Shown piece by piece: positions 57,430 to 64,000 of a DNA stretch of 64,000 nucleotides (the first letter of the stretch is position 1; each line of letters opens with the position of its first letter). This stretch comes from Warburgia ugandensis. Lineage: Eukaryota; Streptophyta; Magnoliopsida; Canellales; Canellaceae. The notes beneath the pieces were generated by a model. It ran no database searches and had not been told where the DNA came from. It saw nothing but the letters and a program-made list of their open reading frames with translations. The position numbers and the translations under genes are program-made. The stretch spans positions 26,185,445 through 26,249,444 of the forward strand of contig CP141132.1 of the NCBI GenBank assembly GCA_035236585.1, given 5' to 3'.

Positions 57430-59109
57430 TAGGGGTAGAGTCTTTTGAATTTGATGTGTCCACCATTTTTTAATCATTTCAAATATTTTCTTTATTTTGC
57501 AATTTTTGGAAATTTTTTAAATTGAAAAAAAAAATGGACAAAAACTTGTGACAAGTTCCTTTACAAGGATGGGAATTTAGATTTTCTAACTATTCAAGAT
57601 ATCTTTTGACCTTTAACTTAATAATAGAGTACACAATTAGTTCACTATTTTATCCTTTTTCTAAAGTGCTCCATGAAAAGTTAAACTCAAAATATTTATT
57701 GCACAGAATAGCCATATATATAGTTTAAGTTGAAGAAAATATAATTTAGAGATCCTGAAGAAGATTTCCAAAGACTATTAACCTATGTGACCTTTAAAGA
57801 CAATCTGCTTTTTCGAGGGTTGTATATAAATTCAAATGTTTCTTTAGCAAACGTAATTCCTAGTTGGTCTCAGTATCTTTCATCTTGGACAACTATTAGG
57901 AAATCATAAAATACTATCATTTATCTCAAGTTTATGGTTATGTTTAAGTCATATGAAATCTAGGAAATGATAGAGGTCATCCTTGGTAATACCCCTGGCC
58001 TTTAGCCTTCCTAAGTCATTACACCACTAGTTAGACGCTTGAACCTTTTTATATTAAACCTTTTCTTAGTGAACATATTGACCATTACCCTATTAAAACC
58101 CTTATAATAAATCTATTACCTAGTTGTTCTGGAAATACGTAGAGATTGTTGAGGAATATCTTAAGAAAAGTATGAGAAATATAGTTCAAGAGATAAACAT
58201 CAACAAGGGTTGAAAAGGATTAGACAATTTAGAAAAAAGGTTATTCCAAAAAGTCAAAGAAAAAGAGGGAAATGAAAAAGATAGCCAATGAAAAAATAAA
58301 TGTTCACTCTTATGGTTATAAAAGAATATTGTGAATACACTTTAGAAGACCTTGACGTATCTTTCAAAACAATCTTTGTTTACCTTTATATCCATTTCTT
58401 TAACATCCTTGTCCGAAGCCTATGTTTCATTTTATTAGAATTCCTAACTTGATCTTAAGAGAAGTATGGCTCGAGTATGATTGTAGATGAATGGGAAGTA
58501 TGGTAAAGCGTAATATATTATTTAATAGTTGATATCCTTTCATGAGACCAGTATCGTATTTTTCTAAGTTATCATTCTTTGGTATGAAATATGTGAGAAT
58601 TTGACCTTGTTCAACATTATTCTACTCACATATTGAAGAGAGTGTAACCCACTTCTAAGAGATTTCTTTCGAGTGCCAAGTATATTCTATGAGACTTGAA
58701 ATCAATACATATGATACCTTGGAGACCTATAATTGTATATATATTTGCTATATTCACACACTCACATTCCAAGGCTTAATAAATTAATGAGATATCTTTA
58801 GCAAAAGGGTAGGATTTGAACTTTTGATTCTATTAGCATGCTATAGTTAGGAGTTAATATAAGCTAAATATAAGAAGATTCTTTGAGATACCTAAAGGAC
58901 TTTCCTAAGATTTTTAAAAATGTTTATGGGTAGCATTTCTGAAAACCCTTACGAGACTACAACTCATCTAATAGGGATAACCTAAGGGTATATATGCTTT
59001 TTACATATGCTAAATTGACACAAAAGCACTAGCGAAAGTGGTTAGAATTTATCTTTAAAACTTCTTCTTTTCCAGTTTTATAGTTTTGCTAGAAGACTAG
59101 CAAAATCTA
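57430..59109 (+). other. Noncoding 3' unit of plus Athila element
   Basis: AT-rich and without a domain. It is homologous to each of the two tandem units of the minus-strand Athila element (e.g. the 'gttaaactcaaaatattt' block at 57,680 matches the minus strand near 15,755). It lies between pol and the PPT, where Athila elements carry an env-like or spacer region. No env protein is recognisable. Confidence 0.7.
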
Positions 59110-59123
59110 AGTCTTGGGGGATT
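59110..59123 (+). promoter_or_regulatory. Polypurine tract region of plus Athila
   Basis: 'AGTCTTGGGGGATT' directly before TGATATATA, preceded by 'AGAAGACTAGCAAAATCTA'. This GCTxGAxGACTAGCAAAAxCTAAGTxTGGGGG arrangement is typical upstream of Athila/Tat 3' LTRs. Confidence 0.75.
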
Positions 59124-59599
59124 TGATATATATATATATATATATATATTACAAACACACCTCTATATTTAGCATGTTTTAGCCTAGAATTCACTTATTC
59201 ATCACTAATTAGGATTAATTCTATAATTTTGCAGGTCCAAGGTACAAATAAAAAAATGACAAAATTATCTATTTTACCCTTGAAAGAGCAACTTCACTAA
59301 CCAAGCTTTATTTTGGACCCATACATGTCATTCATGACGTTAGAGAGTTTAGAAAGATAATTGAATGTTAAAATCAAAGGTAATGTAGTCAAAAACCTTA
59401 AATGGAATATTGAGCCTTATCCGCTGAAAATAGGATGTTCATATCAAAAGTAAAGTGGCAAAGCTTTCCAATCATGCATTCAAGCTAACCACCACCATAA
59501 GAAGCTTTTAAAGGAAGCCCAAATTACATACAATGAGATTGTATACAATGGGAGCTTCTGAAATAAAACAAGTAGAAGACTGGGTCCCATGGGAGACAT
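59124..59599 (+). mobile_element. 3' LTR start of plus Athila, cut by later LTR
   Basis: It begins TGATATATATATAT after the PPT, with a (TA)n run at 59,127-59,149, and has 'ATTTTGCAGGTCC' near 59,225 as in the minus-strand 5' LTR. It is broken at 59,599 where a TGCAACGACC LTR start follows. Confidence 0.7.
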
Positions 59600-60110
59600 T
59601 GCAACGACCCTCAATTTTGGGTCATTTCTATGCATTATGTTATATATTAATTGAATTAAAAATTAGGAATTAAATTCAATAAAATTGAGTTTCATGAAAG
59701 TGGACCCTTTAAAAGCTTAAAATTTTGATTTGAGATTATCAAAAATGAAATGTACGTGACAATACGATTCCACCGACACTAATTTTGTATGAAATGGTGA
59801 TCAAGGTGAAAAAGCCTCAAATTTTTACTAATTTAAGAGAGGGGCAAAATTGATAATGGTACCCCCTCTTTTGGTTGTCAGTTTGTGGGCTGGTGGTGAT
59901 TGAAAAAGGTCTTAGACAAAGGGAAATGCTAAGGAAGGGAAAAACCCTAGCGACTCACACTCCCCCTTCCCCCATTCGATGTCGCCACTAGCAATTCTCC
60001 CCCCTCGATCACTGGCACCAACGCACAGCCCCAACCCAATCTTCCTTCTCCTTGGCGATAGTAGAAAACTTGTTGTTTTCTTCTTCTTTGGCACACACCA
60101 TGTGTGAAGC
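59600..60110 (+). mobile_element. Tekay-type LTR fragment, plus strand
   Basis: It starts TGCAACGACCCTCAATTTTGG and carries 'AAAATTGATAATGGTACCCC' near 59,848, as in the Tekay LTR at 28,071. After 511 bp it is interrupted by an X LTR. The window ends before the rest could reappear, so no target duplication can be checked. The candidate left flank is GACAT. Confidence 0.6.
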
Positions 60111-63100
60111 TATAACAACCCCAATTTTTATGAATATAATTGAATTATTTAAAAATTAAAGTTGAGATTTTAAAAGTGGAACTGGAACTTTGAGTTCCTG
60201 GAAAATTCATTTTTATAAAAATAAAATGAAGACTTAAAACTTAGATATTTGTAATGTACTCAAAAAACCGATTAGAATGGCTATCAGTACATCAAATTCT
60301 GAGTCCGGGTGAAAATTCCTTATTTTTCTCTATTTTTATGAATAAAAGGGTAAAATAGTAATTTTACTCATAACCGAGACCTAAGACGCCAAAATTTGGA
60401 ATGTACTCAAAAAACTAATCTATATGACACTAAGTACACTAATTCTGAGTTCATAGGAGTAAAACCTATTTTTCTCCATTTTTGGAATTAAAAGGGCAAA
60501 TCAGTCTTTTCACAACTATGTGGGGCCCACAAGGTAGGCCAATTGTTTAGAAGACCACCATCAGGAGCCAAACCACTACCAACTACTAGTGGAGAAGGAG
60601 GTGGTAGTGGGAATCCAATGACAATTGAATAATGAAAAGAATTGAAACATGATAATTACATGTAATCATGGAAAAATAAAAAATCTCTATAAATAGCTCA
60701 TAAAATTTCCAAAAAAAATTTCTAATGTTCTTCACGAGGTCCCCTACAATGGCCCAAAATCCCCGCTCCAAAATCCTCCCCAATCTTCCCCATTTCTCTC
60801 TTCTTTCTCTCTTTCTCCTTTTTCTCTATGGGCGTGTCCCTAGACGCACTCGGGCAGATGACCTAGTGTCTGCATCTTGAGTGTCTAGGGACGGGTCGTC
60901 CTCAATGAACTAGGGTTTCCCCCTATGAAACCCTAATTCAATTAGACATGTGATTCTAGCCCACAGATTCAAATCTCCACTGTTGGATCTGTTCGGGCTA
61001 AGGAGATCTACAAAAGCCCTAAGATTATATGATGATCCACCTCTTGGATCGTAGGAAAATCCAAAACAAAGAACAACCTCCGGCAAGGTCACTATCTCCA
61101 GCAATTATTCTAGGTTATTCAGGCCAATCTGGTTGTTAAACGGTGATCTTATACCTTTAAAACAAAGCAGAGACGAGGGATCTATGTTTCCCCCATGTTT
61201 CCCCTCCTCCGATAACAACACTGGAGATTTTGACATTTCTAGTGTCTAGGGCTTCTTATCTTTTTCTAATGAAATATCTCTCTCTCCAGTGAAGCTTCCT
61301 TCACTGGACCCAACCAGGTAACTCACCTTCACTCTCTATTTTCATTTTCGGCATCTCCCTTAGGTTCTCCAGCCTCCAGGTGATCTCCCCGGCCGTTGAT
61401 CCGTCATTCCTGATGGATCCTGCAACAGGGTTGAGATCCCCATCTTAGACGGCTCAAATGAAACTTCTGAGCCATTGGATGGATTCCTAGGGCCCAAAAA
61501 CGCCAGGAGATGAAATCCTGGGCGTAGATCTACTAAGATGAGGGAGATTGGATGATGAACGATCCGACAATCCAAATCTAGACCATCTCACCTATCACCG
61601 GTCACCTCACCCCAGTGATGGGTAATCCCAGGTAACATGATGCCAATCGCACTCCTGTTTTGTCACATTCTGTGGAGTTGACCCAAACGGTTGAATTTTG
61701 ATCTAAAATCTTATTTCTTCAATTAAGAGCTCATTTTAGCTTTGATTTTATATCTAAAAGCATTGATGAATTCCTTACATTATGTAGAATCTTATGGAAG
61801 CATGATAATTATGTTTTTAATTGTATTTATGTAAATTAATTGGTAAAATCCATAGTAACAACCTTGGATCATGATCAAGATGATCTCAAAATAGAGATAT
61901 GAACCGATGGATGGGTTTAGAAGGTCCTAAAACAAGCTGAAATCTTAAAATCCAAATTATGATCTCAATTTAACTCCAAATTGAGATAAAAAAAGTTGGC
62001 TTGGATTCCTCTTGATGAGGAGAACCTACTATACCAATAAAATCATAAGTTTAATTCATTAAACGTTCTAAATGTAAGTAGATGAGGGTACTAACATACT
62101 TGATCTACAAGATCTGGGATGATCAGACCATTCAAATCATTTTTTATGATGATCTAATAATATAATAACTTAAATAAATACGTTGGATGTAATTGAATTT
62201 GTAGATCTTGAGATCTTGACCCTTAAAAGTAGTAAAATCCATAAAAGTGAATGGTAATTTGCTTGATCAGTTTGATCAAGGATGATTGGATAGTATGGAT
62301 GTATTTGGATGATGATATAAAGTTAATATCATATGGATTGATGGACTTCATGATGATAATTCGGGATAGATTAAGATCTATGCCCTTAAATTGGATAAAA
62401 TGACTTAAGATCTTCTTAATCGATTGGATCAAGAAGGATCAAATCATTAGATGAGATAAATCAATGATCTAGTGATGAAATCACATTAAGAAGATGTATT
62501 AGATCTAAAGGAAAGTGAAAAGATCAAGATCTAAACCGTAAAAAGGATGAAAAATGAATAGAAATCAACTACGACCGTTGGATCATGATGAATAGTTATG
62601 GCATGTTAAATGTTCATTTGAATTATTGCATGGTATTGTAAATGCCTTTTATTGCTTAGTAGATTTAATTGTTATATTTACTTATTTATTTATTTATTTA
62701 TTTATTATGCTTTAATGCTTATGTTATGTAAATTACATTGAAATTGTAATTAAATGAAAATTAGAGTTGAAGGACATTACATGTAATAAATGACATGAAA
62801 TTAATAACATTAAGGGCTATAGTTAGTATGACAATATAAGGATTATCAAATCCTTGGCCCAAACTAGGAGAATAATAAACCCCATTAATGACATTTTAAA
62901 TGTTTATGGACTTAATTAAAATTAATTAGAAAGAGTACTTAGGGTTAAAATGCTCATAGGAACCTTATAAAAGGTTGAGCTAAGGTCACTCTAGTGAATG
63001 CTAAACATGGTGGTTAAGGGGGTTTTCTAATAGAACCTCACTCTTTCTCTACCTTCTGTTGATGTTTGTGAGGTCTAAATGCCTCCTTACAAGAGGATTG

Positions 63101-64000
63101 AAGTAACCACTTTGTGTTCAGCCATTCAACTAGTAAGCCTTAGTCAATTGGAAATAAGATAAATAGTCTAGACTTAGGGTGAAATAAGCTATCTTCAACT
63201 AGTAAACCATTAACTAGTTGAATAATAATAATAATAGCTAAAAGGTTAGTAAAATATCTAATCTTAATAAAAATGGTAAGTAAGATAATCAAGATCAAAC
63301 AAGATCCACAAGATCTTGAATGATCAAGAACAATAAGAATCATAATGTTATATTTTATTAAGTATTCATGTATGTATGTTGTAGAAAAATCTAGATCATT
63401 AGATTAGATAATCCAAACCCTTGATCAAATATGATTCAAGGAAAAGAACTAGGATTATCTGCCTTAGGGATGATCAAATAACTGAACTTAGATCAAAGAA
63501 GAACTAGATGATAAAAGATCTAGGCCCTTGATCTTTATCAACAAGAATAGATTGTTGATCAAAGGATCTATGAAAAATCAAGATCAAAGGGATGGATACA
63601 AAAAAAAATTAAAGATAGAAAATACTTAGATCTAAAAGGTTAGAAGATCATTTTAACCGTCAGATCTATTGATTAATAGGATAAAATACTATCTAAGGAA
63701 GATAGATTATATGGATGATAGGAACACAAGACAGATCTAGATCCTTTATATCAAAGGACAAGATTAGATAAGAAATATAGATAGGAGATTATCCAAAATT
63801 GTACAAATAATGACAATATGTATGTATTTACAGATTACATACATCAATCATGGAGGATCTGAGGGATGGATTACTACATGAAGGTAGGGGAACTTTAAGA
63901 ATATATGACCTATGGTCTGTTGTTATACAATAGACATTATAATACTTAAGGATGATAATATGTTTAGTTACATTTGAATCATAATTCATGTATATGAGAT
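60111..64000 (+). mobile_element. Family X LTR, plus strand, truncated by window end
   Basis: It begins TATAACAACCCCAATTTTT (from TGTAATAACCCC) and is the reverse of the X LTRs at 42,991-47,550 and 51,308-54,815 along its whole visible length, e.g. the 'caagatccacaagatcttg' zone near 63,300 versus 51,810. It contains a GC-rich zone at about 60,820-61,660. Near 63,830 the uninterrupted 'TTTACAGATTACATAC' sequence shows the empty form of the site where the Y element inserted in the other copy. Whether it is solo or part of a full element cannot be seen. Confidence 0.8.
60688..60694 (+). promoter_or_regulatory. TATA box of plus-strand X LTR
   Basis: TCTATAAATAGC, 577 bp inside the LTR, matching the boxes of the other X copies. 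Confidence 0.7.

Overview
This window is repetitive, AT-rich nuclear DNA from a plant, probably a flowering plant. It carries plant-type Ty3/gypsy retrotransposons of two kinds: Tekay/Del-like chromoviruses with very long LTRs, and Athila/Tat-like elements. It also carries one CACTA-type DNA transposon and long TC microsatellites. I see no intact host gene, tRNA gene, rRNA gene or CRISPR array. Every recognisable protein-coding stretch is a decayed gag-pol fragment broken by stops, frameshifts or later insertions. The species cannot be named from the sequence alone.

Layout. (1) 1-11.3 kb: minus-strand Tekay-like LTR and gag remnants. A 2.9-kb solo LTR (called family Y here) with an exact ATAAA target duplication lies inside one of these LTRs. 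(2) 11.3-29.6 kb: a plus-strand Tekay-like element. Its gag/protease end (to ~12.64 kb) and its reverse transcriptase start (25.51 kb) are separated by a 12.9-kb minus-strand Athila-like element. That element is itself interrupted by a 1.97-kb CACTA-type element (TSD ATT). The Tekay pol ends in a polypurine tract and a 3' LTR at 28,071. (3) 29.6-32.2 kb: a 2.0-kb segment flanked by identical 38-bp direct repeats, then the end of an Athila-like LTR and its tRNA-Asp-type primer site. (4) 32.2-59.6 kb: a plus-strand Athila-like element split by two insertion complexes. The first is a 1.73-kb solo LTR (TSD AGACC) between gag and protease. The second is a 17-kb nest between protease and reverse transcriptase. 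(5) 59.6-64 kb: a Tekay-type LTR fragment, then a second family (called X) LTR that runs off the end of the window.

The nest at 37.5-54.8 kb is the clearest structure. The Athila-like host was hit by a minus-strand X LTR, now missing its first ~1.1 kb through a deletion with 7-bp microhomology. Into that went a complete 13.4-kb minus-strand Y element with TSD GTATG, two LTRs, a tRNA-iMet primer site and a polypurine tract. Into its internal region went a 4.56-kb X solo LTR. The insertion order can be read directly from the junctions.

No previously undescribed functional system is evident. The points most worth following are structural: the nested chronology, the short internal region of the Y element, the GC-rich tandem units inside Y LTRs, the tandem 1.66-kb unit in the minus Athila element, and the 38-bp repeats around the 29.7-31.7 kb segment. 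Family names are inferred from protein and motif resemblance recalled from known elements; no search was run.
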